Assembly (NCBI RefSeq): GCF_034555375.1
Contig: NZ_CP140706.1
Coordinates: forward strand, 6,396,001-6,460,000
Direction: 5' to 3'
DNA from: Pseudomonas sp. B33.4
GTDB lineage: Bacteria > Pseudomonadota > Gammaproteobacteria > Pseudomonadales > Pseudomonadaceae
DNA: 64,000 bases
Below, one piece after another: positions 31,655 to 40,907 of this stretch. Each line of letters begins with the position of its first letter. Position 1 is the stretch's first letter. The notes below the pieces were generated by a model. That model had not been told where the DNA came from and ran no database searches. It saw only the letters and a program-made list of their open reading frames with translations. A program made the position numbers and the translations under genes.

Positions 31655-34600
31655 CAGAGCTGCACCGGCATACGGAAGGTGCGCAGTACGCCCATGTCGA
31701 ACGGGTTCGGCGTGCGCTGGCTGGTCAGCAGGTAGTTGGCGCGCAGGCCACCTACGTCGGCTTTCAGCACCAGCACGTCGCGACCGGTCAGGTACTCGGT
31801 CTGCATCAGGTCGAACAGACGGAACAGCGACCATGGGCCGGAGTTCTTCTCGATGCCGATCGGGCGCCCGGCCATTTTGTCCATGACCAGACTGGTGCGA
31901 CCGTCTTCAGCATCGGTCGGCCATTTGAACGACATTGGCAGGATCGGACCGTGGCGATATTCCATGGTCTTGTCGCCGAACTTGAACTCGGAACGGCTGA
32001 CCGCCGGGTCGAGGGTGTACGGCTCCAGTTTGAACTGCACGGTCGGCTCGGCCGGGTTGATCGAGAAGAAGCTCTGACGAATCGTCAGCGCGGCGGCCAT
32101 CTGATCGAGATAGACCTTGGACACCGGCAGGCTGTGACCGTCGACGCTGCGCATGCGGTAGTTGCCCGGATCGCCGCTGACGAACGGACGCAGGTAGCTG
32201 TCGAAGAAACGGTCGACGGTGCCTTGAGCGCGGAAGAACTCACGGAAATCGCTGATCGCCACGTCGCTGGTGCTGCTGGCGCTGAACGGATAACGCTTGC
32301 TGATGGTTTTGCCATACACGCTGTACAGCTCGTTCTGATAACGGCCGTTCAGGTACTGGTAAGCATCGTTAAGCACCAGACGCCACGAGTCTTCGGCCAG
32401 CACGTTGAACCACACGCTAAGCGGACGCGGCAGACGGCCGGAGGCATTGCGCAGGTTGGTCAGCGCATCACGCTGGCCGCTCATGCGGGTTTTCGCCATT
32501 TCGAACGCGGCTTGTTCCGGTGTGCTGGAACGGGCCAGACCAGCCAGTTGCAGTTGCAGGTCGTTGAGCGCGCTCAGTGCCGGAGTCAGGTCCGCCGCCG
32601 GGCCGTTGTTGTCATCGAGCAAGCGATGCAGCGGTTCGAAGCGGCGTTGCAGCGACTTCTTCGCGGTGTCCGGCAGGGTCTTCGCCACGTTTAGGGCCGA
32701 AGCCTTGTCCGCTGCGGCGGCGGCAAGTTTGCCAACCTTACCCAGTTTGCCTTTCTGCCCGGCCAGCGCATCAGCAGCGTCGCCAGCTTCTTCGACAGGA
32801 TCTGCAGCGGCCTGGAAGCGGGTGTTCTCACGCACTTCGGTGAGCAATGCCAGCACCGGCGAATTCGCCGAGGTCAGGCCCGCCAGTTGCTCGGCGCCTT
32901 CACCGGCGTCGCTGATCGGCGGCAGGGCAACCTGGCCAACGGCTTCGCTCCAGTAGTTGGCGTAGTCGCGGAAGTACAGCTGCTCCAGCTCGACCATCAG
33001 GCGACGCAAGTCCATGTCGCTGATGCCTGCGCCTTCGCCCAGCACCCAGTTGTCACGCAGGATGTCGGTGACCAGCGCCGAACCCTGTACCGAGAAATAC
33101 TGCTGATAACCGGTTTGCGTGTAGAAACCCGGGATCACGTATTCGGTGCCGATAAACAGCGAGCCTTGTGGGCCGAGGTGTTGGCTGAAACGGTAGTCCG
33201 GCAGGTTGCGCGCTTGCTCGCGGAGCATGCGGTAAACCACGGTGGCCAGCGATTCACTGCGCAAGACCTGACGCGCCTGGGTCACCAACTGCTCGTTCAG
33301 CGGGTAGATAAACGGCTGCTTCAGCAAACGCTCCAGATGCGCGCTCAAACCGTTTTGCACCGCGGTGTTGCCGGTGTAGCGCGTCGACCAGTCAGTGGCG
33401 ACCCAGTCCTTGAGCCATGCGGCATCGCGACGGTCCTTCATGTTCAGCATCAGGTACGCGCGCAGGCTGTTGAGCAGGCGGTCGCGGTCCTTCATGTTGG
33501 CGCGGATCTGCCCTTCGAGCATGGTCGCAACCCGTGGCAGCAGCTGCTTTTCAAGCTCGCGCTCGTAAGCCTCTTTGACCACTGGATTGACGTCTTCGCC
33601 CTGATACAGACCGCCACGTTCGTGGTACGAAACGTCGCCCTTCTTCGGGAACACCTGGGTCGCGGCGTAGCTGCTGTCGAGGGTTTTCAGCACGCCCATC
33701 GCATCATCACGCGGCGACAATGCCGTGCGTTGCTGCGTCCAGTTCTGCGCCAGATTGCGCAGGTTTTCCAGGCGCTCGTAGTTGGCCGAGAAACCGCCCG
33801 CCCAGAGCATGCCGAACAGTGCCAGTGCCGCCAGTGCGCCGACGTACAGCGCACGCTGGCCCCAATGAATACGGCTGCGTTCACGCTTGTCCAGACCGGC
33901 CAAGTCGGATTCAGGGAAAATCACCTGGCTGAACAAGTGGTGGATGAACCGTGAACGACCGCTGCGCAGGGTCGGCAGCACGCCGGCACTCATGCCGAGG
34001 CTGGCGCCGATGCCGGCGGTGGTCGCATCCATCTCTTGAGTCAGGTGCGGTGCGCTGGTCAGGTAGAAACCGCGCAGTTGCGTGGCACGCTGATAACGGT
34101 TGCCAGTGAACGCCATGTCGACGAACAGGCACAGGCGCTCGCCGATCTGCCCCAGTTGATGCGGGAAGTCGAGGATGCGGCCACGGCGCTGAGTGTCGCG
34201 CTCGGAGTGCATGCGCATGATCACTTGGCTGTTGAGGCGCCGCAGCAGTTCTTCGAACTCGTTGCGCAGCACAGCGACATCGGTGCCGACCTGATCCTTG
34301 CGGAAACTGGTGCCGAGCACTTGATCGCTTTCTTCGCGGGTCAGTTGATCGAAGAACTCGTCGAAGCCGAGCAGCTTGTCAGCCTTGCTCAGGACCAGAT
34401 AGACCGGCACGTCGACGTGCAGTTTCTGATGCACGTCTTGCAGACGGCCGCGAATCTGGCGCGCGAGGGTGTCGATGTCCTGCTCACTGCCACCGAGCAG
34501 GGTTTCCACCGGAATGGTCACCAGCACGCCGTTCAACGGACGCCCGCGACGGCGCTTGCGCAGCAGCTCCAGCAATGTCGTCCAGGCGCCGCCGTCGACT

Positions 34601-35193
34601 TCCACATCCGGTTGCGTGGTGTAACGCCCGGCGGTGTCGATCAGCACACCGTGGTCGGCGAAGTACCAGTCGCAATGACGGGTACCGAGGGTGTCGCGGG
34701 TCAGCTTGCGGTCGATCTTGTTGATCGGGAATTCCAGACCGGAAAAGTCCAGCAGACTGGTTTTGCCCGAGGCCTGCGGACCGATCAGCAGGTACCACGG
34801 CAAGTCACTGCGCCAGCGCTCGCTGCGGCCGCGATACAGACTCGAGGTCTTCAGGGTTTTCAGCGCGTCTTTGAAGCGCGCCTTCAACTCCTTCTGTTCT
34901 TCGTCGATCAGCTCTTCGCGGCGAATGCGGTCCTGACCGTCCTCGCTTTCTTCCTCGGCTTTCTTGCGGATACCGCTGCGCCAGCTGACGAAGACCATGG
35001 TCAGGCCCCAGATCAGGAACAGCACAGCGATGGTCAGCAAACGCGAGGTCGAGCTCTCCCAGAACTTGTAATCATCAACCGCCAACAACGGGCCGACGAA
35101 CCACACCAGCAGCGCCACAAACAGCACCAGCAGCAAGGTCCAGACCCAGGTCTGGCGCAGGAAGGCGCCGACTTTCTTGAAAAACTTTTTCAT
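31654..35193 (-). CDS. tssM: T6SS membrane-complex protein TssM (IcmF)
   Basis: A 1179-aa inner-membrane protein. Two N-terminal membrane helices (TWVWTLLLVLFVALLVWFVG and LLTIAVLFLIWGLTMVFV) are followed by a cytoplasmic NTPase-like domain with Walker A GPQASGKTS at about 138-146. A third helix lies near ALYVGALAALALFGMLW, before a large periplasmic domain that contacts TssJ. Start at ATG 35193 with AGGGACG upstream. Full length for the family. Confidence 0.95.
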   Translation of the reverse strand: MKKFFKKVGAFLRQTWVWTLLLVLFVALLVWFVGPLLAVDDYKFWESSTSRLLTIAVLFLIWGLTMVFVSWRSGIRKKAEEESEDGQDRIRREELIDEEQKELKARFKDALKTLKTSSLYRGRSERWRSDLPWYLLIGPQASGKTSLLDFSGLEFPINKIDRKLTRDTLGTRHCDWYFADHGVLIDTAGRYTTQPDVEVDGGAWTTLLELLRKRRRGRPLNGVLVTIPVETLLGGSEQDIDTLARQIRGRLQDVHQKLHVDVPVYLVLSKADKLLGFDEFFDQLTREESDQVLGTSFRKDQVGTDVAVLRNEFEELLRRLNSQVIMRMHSERDTQRRGRILDFPHQLGQIGERLCLFVDMAFTGNRYQRATQLRGFYLTSAPHLTQEMDATTAGIGASLGMSAGVLPTLRSGRSRFIHHLFSQVIFPESDLAGLDKRERSRIHWGQRALYVGALAALALFGMLWAGGFSANYERLENLRNLAQNWTQQRTALSPRDDAMGVLKTLDSSYAATQVFPKKGDVSYHERGGLYQGEDVNPVVKEAYERELEKQLLPRVATMLEGQIRANMKDRDRLLNSLRAYLMLNMKDRRDAAWLKDWVATDWSTRYTGNTAVQNGLSAHLERLLKQPFIYPLNEQLVTQARQVLRSESLATVVYRMLREQARNLPDYRFSQHLGPQGSLFIGTEYVIPGFYTQTGYQQYFSVQGSALVTDILRDNWVLGEGAGISDMDLRRLMVELEQLYFRDYANYWSEAVGQVALPPISDAGEGAEQLAGLTSANSPVLALLTEVRENTRFQAAADPVEEAGDAADALAGQKGKLGKVGKLAAAAADKASALNVAKTLPDTAKKSLQRRFEPLHRLLDDNNGPAADLTPALSALNDLQLQLAGLARSSTPEQAAFEMAKTRMSGQRDALTNLRNASGRLPRPLSVWFNVLAEDSWRLVLNDAYQYLNGRYQNELYSVYGKTISKRYPFSASSTSDVAISDFREFFRAQGTVDRFFDSYLRPFVSGDPGNYRMRSVDGHSLPVSKVYLDQMAAALTIRQSFFSINPAEPTVQFKLEPYTLDPAVSRSEFKFGDKTMEYRHGPILPMSFKWPTDAEDGRTSLVMDKMAGRPIGIEKNSGPWSLFRLFDLMQTEYLTGRDVLVLKADVGGLRANYLLTSQRTPNPFDMGVLRTFRMPVQL

Positions 35194-35206
35194 CACACGT
35201 CCCTGT

Positions 35207-36082
35207 TTACGGCTGCGACTGCGGTTGCACCGCGGCCGGATCAAGCGGCTGATAAGGTTGCAGAACGGTGTCGCGCTGCTCGCCCAAGACCCAGGCGAAG
35301 CCCGAATACATCACCACCAGACAGACGAAAGTGAACAACACCACCATCCACGCCGGCACGATGCGTACCAGGTTGCGACGCTGATCGTTCAAACCTTCCC
35401 AGTGTGGCGACAACTCGCGCGGCACGTCGCCACGCAACTGACGGATCTGCCGATACAGAGCATCGCGGATGCCTTCAAGCTCAAGCATGCCGCGTGCCTG
35501 TACGCGGTACTTGCCCTCGAAACCGAGGGACAGGCACAGGTACATCAGCTCAAGCATCGGCAGGTGCTTGACCGGGTTCTTCGACAGTCGATCGAGCAAC
35601 TGGAAGAACTTCTCGCCACCGAAGGTTTCGTTGTGGAAGCTGCTCAGCAGGCTCATCTGCGACCATTCGCTTTCGTTGCCCCACGGTGTGGTCACGACAG
35701 CTTCGTCGACCACGGTGCAAAGCACGTAACGCGCGGCCATCACCTGGCTGCTTTCGGCGCCGTTGTGCAGGGCGCGTACTTCAAACAGTTTCAGCCCGGC
35801 AGTCAGACGCTCGTTGAGTGCGTACAAGTCTTCGCGGGTTTCGCTGTGCTTGAGGCGCACCACTTCCGAAAGCAGCTCGGACGAGGCCGCGACCAGCGAA
35901 TTGAGGCTGATGTTGAACGCTTCTGCCGGGCGCAGGCGCGCGGCGTAGATCATGCGTTCTTCCAGTTGCTCGAAACGCGGCGGCGCGGCGAAGTCGGTCA
36001 GCGGACTCGATGCCGGTCCGTGGCCCTGACGATCGAGCAGGACGGTTTTGTCGTCCTGGTTGTAATCCGTTTCCTTGATCAT
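35207..36082 (-). CDS. tssL: T6SS membrane-complex protein TssL (DotU/IcmH)
   Basis: A 291-aa protein. The cytoplasmic DotU domain contains RMIYAARLRPAEAF, VVDEAVVTTPWG and MLELMYLCLSLGFEGKYRV. A single C-terminal membrane anchor lies near 250-272 (MVVLFTFVCLVVMYSGFAWV). It ends in a short Pro/Gln tail without an OmpA-like peptidoglycan-binding domain. It partners TssM and TssJ and lies 5 nt from tssK. Confidence 0.94.
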   Translation of the reverse strand: MIKETDYNQDDKTVLLDRQGHGPASSPLTDFAAPPRFEQLEERMIYAARLRPAEAFNISLNSLVAASSELLSEVVRLKHSETREDLYALNERLTAGLKLFEVRALHNGAESSQVMAARYVLCTVVDEAVVTTPWGNESEWSQMSLLSSFHNETFGGEKFFQLLDRLSKNPVKHLPMLELMYLCLSLGFEGKYRVQARGMLELEGIRDALYRQIRQLRGDVPRELSPHWEGLNDQRRNLVRIVPAWMVVLFTFVCLVVMYSGFAWVLGEQRDTVLQPYQPLDPAAVQPQSQP

Positions 36083-36087
36083 GTCGG

Positions 36088-37419
36088 TCAGTTCCTGATG
36101 GCCCAGAATTTCAGTTCAAGCTCGGCGAATTCGCCGGACACGTGGAACGCGAAACCGCCGGAGCGCTCGAGTTGTGCCAGGTCTTCGGAACTGAGTTCGA
36201 GGATGAAATAGGTTTTGTTCGAATGGAACGCGATCTGCCGCGGGGCCACCGGCAACGGTTTGACCTTGATCCCCGGCAAGTGCAGGTTGACCAGTTGGCG
36301 GATGCGCTCCACCGGGCCGACCTTGAGGTGCGCCGGCAAGCGCTGGCGCAGTTCTTCGGAGTCGCAGTTGGCACTGGCTGCCAGCACGAACGACGCCGAG
36401 CCGAGCAGTTTGTGGTCGTGCAACGGCGAAACGATGATGCCGTACTGACGCGCTTGCAGGATCAGTTCGATGGCGTGCTGTTCGAGCACCATCGACAGCA
36501 CCTGACGAATCGCTTCCATCAGTTTGCGGAAGCTCCCACCCTGATCGGCGTGGGAATAGCGGCTGTCCAGACGCGGACGTTTGCTTTCGCCGGAGAAGGT
36601 CGCCAGATCGCCGAGCATGGTCAGCAGCGTGCGGTACAACTCTTCCGGGTGCACCTGCTCCAGGCCGAGGTAGTGGCGCAGCAGCAGTTCGGTGCGGTTG
36701 ATCAGTTGCAGCATCATGAAGTCGCCGACTTCGGCACCGCCGACCTTGCCGTTGGAGCGAATCCGCTCGGCAATCGTATCGCCACGGTGGTTGAGCATGC
36801 TGATGACTTCTTTCAGACACGACAGCAGATAGCTGGAGGCGTGGGCCTGAATGTAGGTCGGCACGAAATCCGGATCGAGGCTGATCACGCCGTCCGGCGT
36901 GGTGTCGAGCACGTCGCAGATCTTCAGCTTCACGTAAGCCTGATCGCTCTGCTGCTCGCCGAGCAACAGTTTGAAGTCCGGGCGACCGCAGCTGACCTGG
37001 CTGGCGGAATCGTCGCCGGCATTGGAGTCGGCGACTTCGGCGTCGTACGCGGTATAACGCGCGAGCACGTCGGATTGCTCCGGACGGCGCGACTCGATGT
37101 GGTTGCCGGTGACCAGCGGCAGCGCCAGGTAGATCGGCGTGTTACCAGTGTTCGGCGGCACGTCCAGCGCCAGCGGCTCAGTGTTGCCACCAAGTTCGAA
37201 CAGGCTGCCGTCCGGCAGAATCCCCGAGGCTTCACTGATCACCAGTTTGCCCATGTTAAGGAACTGCAAGTCGATCTCCAGATTGAGGAAACCCCAGGTG
37301 TAACCACCCAACAATTGCGTGCGGGTTTTCATCTGGTGATCGTAATAACGATCGTTGTGCTGGAAGTGCTGCGGACGCAGCAGCATGCCTTCCTGCCAAA
37401 TGACTTTATGGGTATTCAT
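36088..37419 (-). CDS. tssK: T6SS baseplate protein TssK
   Basis: A 443-aa protein with the signature N-terminus VIWQEGMLLRPQHFQHNDRY. TssK trimers link the TssEFG wedge of the baseplate to the membrane complex. Full length; 2 nt from tssJ. Confidence 0.96.
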   Translation of the reverse strand: MNTHKVIWQEGMLLRPQHFQHNDRYYDHQMKTRTQLLGGYTWGFLNLEIDLQFLNMGKLVISEASGILPDGSLFELGGNTEPLALDVPPNTGNTPIYLALPLVTGNHIESRRPEQSDVLARYTAYDAEVADSNAGDDSASQVSCGRPDFKLLLGEQQSDQAYVKLKICDVLDTTPDGVISLDPDFVPTYIQAHASSYLLSCLKEVISMLNHRGDTIAERIRSNGKVGGAEVGDFMMLQLINRTELLLRHYLGLEQVHPEELYRTLLTMLGDLATFSGESKRPRLDSRYSHADQGGSFRKLMEAIRQVLSMVLEQHAIELILQARQYGIIVSPLHDHKLLGSASFVLAASANCDSEELRQRLPAHLKVGPVERIRQLVNLHLPGIKVKPLPVAPRQIAFHSNKTYFILELSSEDLAQLERSGGFAFHVSGEFAELELKFWAIRN

Positions 37420-37421
37420 GA

Positions 37422-37922
37422 TCAGTCATCCGCCTTGGCGAGCACTTGATTGGTGTTACGGATGCCGGTCTGGTCCAGCGTCAGATCGACTTCGGTGACT
37501 TCCAGCGGAGTGATCTGCACCGTGTGGCGCCATTGGGTGTCCGGCAAGTCGCGGTAAGCGGCGAGAACGCCCACATAAAGACTGCCCTCTTCCACCTTGA
37601 GCTTCATTTCCACGGTTTCACCCGGGCGCAGCTCAAGTTCTTCGCTGGCCACCAGATCCGGGTTGAGGGACTCCTTGGCGCGTTCGTAAAGGCTGAAGAA
37701 ATCAGCGTTCTCGAAGGTCACCGGGTGCTTGAGTTCGAACAGGCGCACGACGATCGGCGACGGCCGACCGTTGAGGTCCGGATTGAGCTGATCGCTGCCG
37801 GTCAGCTTCAGGTTGATCTTGGTCACTTTCGAGTACGGCGACAGCGACGAGCAACCGGCGAGCAACACCAGCACGGTGAGCGCAGTCAGCGTCTTGAAAA
37901 AAGCGGTCGAGCGGCGAGACAT
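37422..37922 (-). CDS. tssJ: T6SS outer-membrane lipoprotein TssJ
   Basis: A 166-aa lipoprotein with lipobox LLAGC within the first 30 residues, followed by the transthyretin-like TssJ domain (KINLKLTGSDQLNP, SPIVVRLFELKHP, FENADFFSLYE). Two other ATGs, at 37928 and 37931, overlap the tagH stop. ATG 37922 has the best spacing to AAGGA. It anchors TssM to the outer membrane. Confidence 0.92.
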   Translation of the reverse strand: MSRRSTAFFKTLTALTVLVLLAGCSSLSPYSKVTKINLKLTGSDQLNPDLNGRPSPIVVRLFELKHPVTFENADFFSLYERAKESLNPDLVASEELELRPGETVEMKLKVEEGSLYVGVLAAYRDLPDTQWRHTVQITPLEVTEVDLTLDQTGIRNTNQVLAKADD

Positions 37923-37927
37923 GCGCA

Positions 37928-39124
37928 TCATCCTTGGTGGTCGGTGTGGAGGGTGGAGATCAGACGGATCTGTTCTTCGTAAGCTTGGGCAAAGTCGCGG
38001 GCCAGCAGACGCTCGCTCCAGTCATCGTCCTGACGCAGCGCCTGGTGATAACGACCGAACGCTCTCCAGCGTCCGCCCGAGGTGGCGATCAACGGCTTGT
38101 TGTCACGTTCGAAACGCAGGGTCAGTTGCTCTGGCGAAAAGTGCTCCAGCGTGCCACGCACGGCGGCGCGACTGGCGGTCAGCAGCGCCACCTGATGCGC
38201 CTGCAAATCACGGAACGCGCGGGAGATGGCTTGCTCGGCCGGCAGATGGCCGGGCTTGCTCGGCTGCAACAGAATCTGCAGCGCTTCGCTCGGGTCGACG
38301 GCAAATTTCAGCGGGTTCTTGTTGGTGCCTTGCACGGTGGTCTGGGCCAGACGCAGTTCGTTTTTCAGCTCCGAACGGGTGCGCAGACTCTGCTGCAAAC
38401 CGCCGATGCTTTGGCGCAGCAAGCGCGCAGCGTTCAGGGCCAGGGCTTCGCGTTCGTCGTGGCTGAGGCCTTTGACGTCGACACCCAGCGCCGCACCGAA
38501 GTGCTCCCAGAAACCTTCGCTTTGACGCTCAACGGCTTTCGGTGCCGGAGCAGGCTCAGGTTCGGCAGGCGCGGCAATCAGCTCCGGCACCATCAGGCTT
38601 TCCATGTCGATGCGTGCGTAGTCGGCACGCTGACGGGAATCCTCAGGCTTGGTGTTCGGGGCCAGCAGTTCGTCGATTTCCGAGTACACACGCTCTTGCT
38701 GCTCGAGAGCATTGAGCGGGTCGAGATCGAGGAACGCGTCGTCGGGGATGATGCTGCCGGCAGCACGCGGGCGACCGACTTCGCCGTCGAAGGTCGCCGG
38801 GTCACGGACCAAGCGCGCGCGAATCTCGAAGTCACCCAGCACGTAGGTGCTGCCGTGCTCGATGCGCACTGGTTCGCCTTTGTGCAGGCGTGCGCCGCTC
38901 TCGCCGTCCTGGACACCGTTGCTGCTGGTGTCGGTAAGGAAGAACGTGCCCTCGCGGTAGCTGACAATCGCGTGGTGGTTGGACAGGTGACGCTTGCGGT
39001 CAGGGATGATCCAGTCGCAGTCCTCGCCCCGCCCGATCACGCCGCCGGCCTGTTTGAAGGTCTTCTGGCACAACTCGGTGGGCACGAACTGCTTGGTGTT
39101 CAGCATTTCGAAAACCAATTCCAT
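37928..39124 (-). CDS. tagH: T6SS FHA-domain protein TagH (Fha2-like)
   Basis: A 398-aa protein. The N-terminal FHA domain (IGRGEDCDWIIPD, LSNHHAIVSYR, DTSSNGV) binds phosphothreonine. The C-terminal TagH/ImpI domain spans about 200-398. It is likely the target of PpkA/PppA, coupling phosphorylation to assembly. Same position as fha2 in HSI-II. Confidence 0.92.
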   Translation of the reverse strand: MELVFEMLNTKQFVPTELCQKTFKQAGGVIGRGEDCDWIIPDRKRHLSNHHAIVSYREGTFFLTDTSSNGVQDGESGARLHKGEPVRIEHGSTYVLGDFEIRARLVRDPATFDGEVGRPRAAGSIIPDDAFLDLDPLNALEQQERVYSEIDELLAPNTKPEDSRQRADYARIDMESLMVPELIAAPAEPEPAPAPKAVERQSEGFWEHFGAALGVDVKGLSHDEREALALNAARLLRQSIGGLQQSLRTRSELKNELRLAQTTVQGTNKNPLKFAVDPSEALQILLQPSKPGHLPAEQAISRAFRDLQAHQVALLTASRAAVRGTLEHFSPEQLTLRFERDNKPLIATSGGRWRAFGRYHQALRQDDDWSERLLARDFAQAYEEQIRLISTLHTDHQG

Positions 39125-39142
39125 GTTTGATGCTCCTTGCGG

Positions 39143-39283
39143 TCACTTGCCGCGATTGACCGCTTGCGGATCACCCAACGGGCGATAGTCGTTGTCGTTG
39201 AATTTGTAATTACCGCTACAGCCGCCAAGGCCGCATAGAACGACGAGGGTCAGCAGGACAGCTTGCCAGTGACGAACAGACAT
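39143..39283 (-). CDS. Small T6SS-associated lipoprotein (46 aa)
   Basis: A 46-aa ORF, MSVRHWQAVLLTLVVLCGLG then GCSGNYKFNDNDYRPLGD and on to VNRGK, with a clear lipoprotein signal (lipobox GLGGC). The ATG has CTGGAGA 7 nt upstream. It lies between the sigma-54 activator and tagH, where HSI-II-type clusters also carry a small ORF. The mature peptide is only about 25 residues. The function is unknown. Confidence 0.8.
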   Translation of the reverse strand: MSVRHWQAVLLTLVVLCGLGGCSGNYKFNDNDYRPLGDPQAVNRGK

Positions 39284-39376
39284 CAGAGGGTCTCCAGGTG
39301 TAGACAAAGCACAAAGCGCCGACCCTTGCGGGCGGCGCTGAAATTGGTTTTTGCGGGGAATTCGAGGATGTTTTGC

Positions 39377-40897
39377 CTACCCATCGAAATCTCCCAGATT
39401 GATGTTCAGACGGCCGAGCCGATACAGCAGCGTGCGCCGTGGCAGGCCCAGTTCGCGGGCGGCGAGGGTCTGGTTGCCGTCGTTCTTGCGCAGGCAATCG
39501 AGCAACAAAGTGCGTTCGACCTGCTCCAGACGTTCGCGCAAATTCAGGTGGCTGTTGTCTTCCGGCATCGGTTCCATGCGCAGGGAGAAATGCTCGGCGA
39601 GCAGCTCACCACCCTCGCACAACAGCACCGCACGCTCGACCAAGGCCTTGAGTTCACGCACGTTGCCGGGGAAGTTGTAGCCGGACAGGTGTTCCAGCGC
39701 CGCACTCGACCAGCGCACCGGATCGCGCTGCAGATACGTGCAGGTCTTCTCGGCGAAGTGCTGGGCCAGTTCGAGGATGTCGCCGTCGCGCTGACGCAGC
39801 GCCGGCAGCTCGATCGGAAATTGCGCGAGGCGGTAATACAAGTCCTCGCGGAATTTGCCTTCGCTGACCAGCGTCGACAGATCGCGGTGAGTCGCGGCGA
39901 TGATGCGTACGTCGATCTTGTGGGTGTCGTTGGAACCCAGCGGACGAATCTCGCCTTCCTGCAACACGCGCAGAATCTTCGCCTGCAACGACAGCGGCAT
40001 GTCGCCGATTTCGTCGAGCAACAGCGTGCCGCCATTGGCCGCATCGAACAGGCCGGCGCGGTCGCGATCGGCCCCGGTGAAGGCGCCTTTGCGATAGCCG
40101 AACAGTTCGCTTTCCAGCAGATTTTCCGGAACCGCCGCGCAGTTCTGCACGATGAACGCCTGCGACCGACGCGGGCCGCAATCGTGAATCGCCCGCGCCA
40201 CGACTTCCTTGCCGGTGCCCGTTTCGCCGCGCAACAACACGGTGTACGGGCTGTGCAGAACCTTGCTGATCAGCGAATGGGTCTGGCGCATCGCCGCGCT
40301 TTTACCAATCAAGCCGTAGCCGCTGATGCTCGGCACGCTGCGCGCCACCGTGGCCGATTCCGCCAGCGGCTGACGCAAGCGTTGCAGCAGATGCAACTGG
40401 CCAAGCACGAACGATCCGAGCTGGCCAAGGGAATCGGCAAAACCTTGCAGATTGGTACGACGACGGCTGGCACACAGCAGCAAACCTTCGACAGCTTTGT
40501 TGCGATTGACCAGCGGCACACACAACAGCGACTGCCACGGCGAGGTTGCCGCCGGCAGAAAACTGGTTTCGTGCAGGCTGCCGCTCAAGTCGTCGAGGCA
40601 CACCACGCGGTTCTGACACAGGGCGAATTGCAGCAGTTGTTCACCGTTGTAATCCGCCGGCAGGCTCGCCGCTTCTCGCGGTTGCAAGGCGCCGTCGAGG
40701 CATTCGGCGTTCATCCCCAGGCAGGTGTGGGTGGCGTCGAGCAGATACAGTTGCGTCAATTCGCAACCGCTCAACTCGGCCAGACCACGCACGAAGTCAC
40801 CCAGCAACGCAGCACCGTCCGCCGCCCGCGACAGACTGGCGAACTGCGCCAGCAACGCTTCGGCATAGACCAGTGGCTGCGGCACCTGAGTGAACAT
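39377..40897 (-). CDS. Sigma-54-dependent T6SS activator (Sfa/VasH-like)
   Basis: A 506-aa bacterial enhancer-binding protein. The N-terminal ~190 residues are GAF-like (LFLCQNR-type sensory region without a receiver). The AAA+ domain has Walker A GETGTGKE at 224-231 and GAFTGA from residue 271, which contacts sigma-54. The C-terminal Fis-type helix-turn-helix is NQTLAARELGLPRRTLLYRL. Corresponds to sfa2 of P. aeruginosa HSI-II. ATG 40897 has AGGTGG upstream, inside the clpV stop region. Confidence 0.93.
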   Translation of the reverse strand: MFTQVPQPLVYAEALLAQFASLSRAADGAALLGDFVRGLAELSGCELTQLYLLDATHTCLGMNAECLDGALQPREAASLPADYNGEQLLQFALCQNRVVCLDDLSGSLHETSFLPAATSPWQSLLCVPLVNRNKAVEGLLLCASRRRTNLQGFADSLGQLGSFVLGQLHLLQRLRQPLAESATVARSVPSISGYGLIGKSAAMRQTHSLISKVLHSPYTVLLRGETGTGKEVVARAIHDCGPRRSQAFIVQNCAAVPENLLESELFGYRKGAFTGADRDRAGLFDAANGGTLLLDEIGDMPLSLQAKILRVLQEGEIRPLGSNDTHKIDVRIIAATHRDLSTLVSEGKFREDLYYRLAQFPIELPALRQRDGDILELAQHFAEKTCTYLQRDPVRWSSAALEHLSGYNFPGNVRELKALVERAVLLCEGGELLAEHFSLRMEPMPEDNSHLNLRERLEQVERTLLLDCLRKNDGNQTLAARELGLPRRTLLYRLGRLNINLGDFDG

Positions 40898-40907
40898 CAC
40901 ACCCACC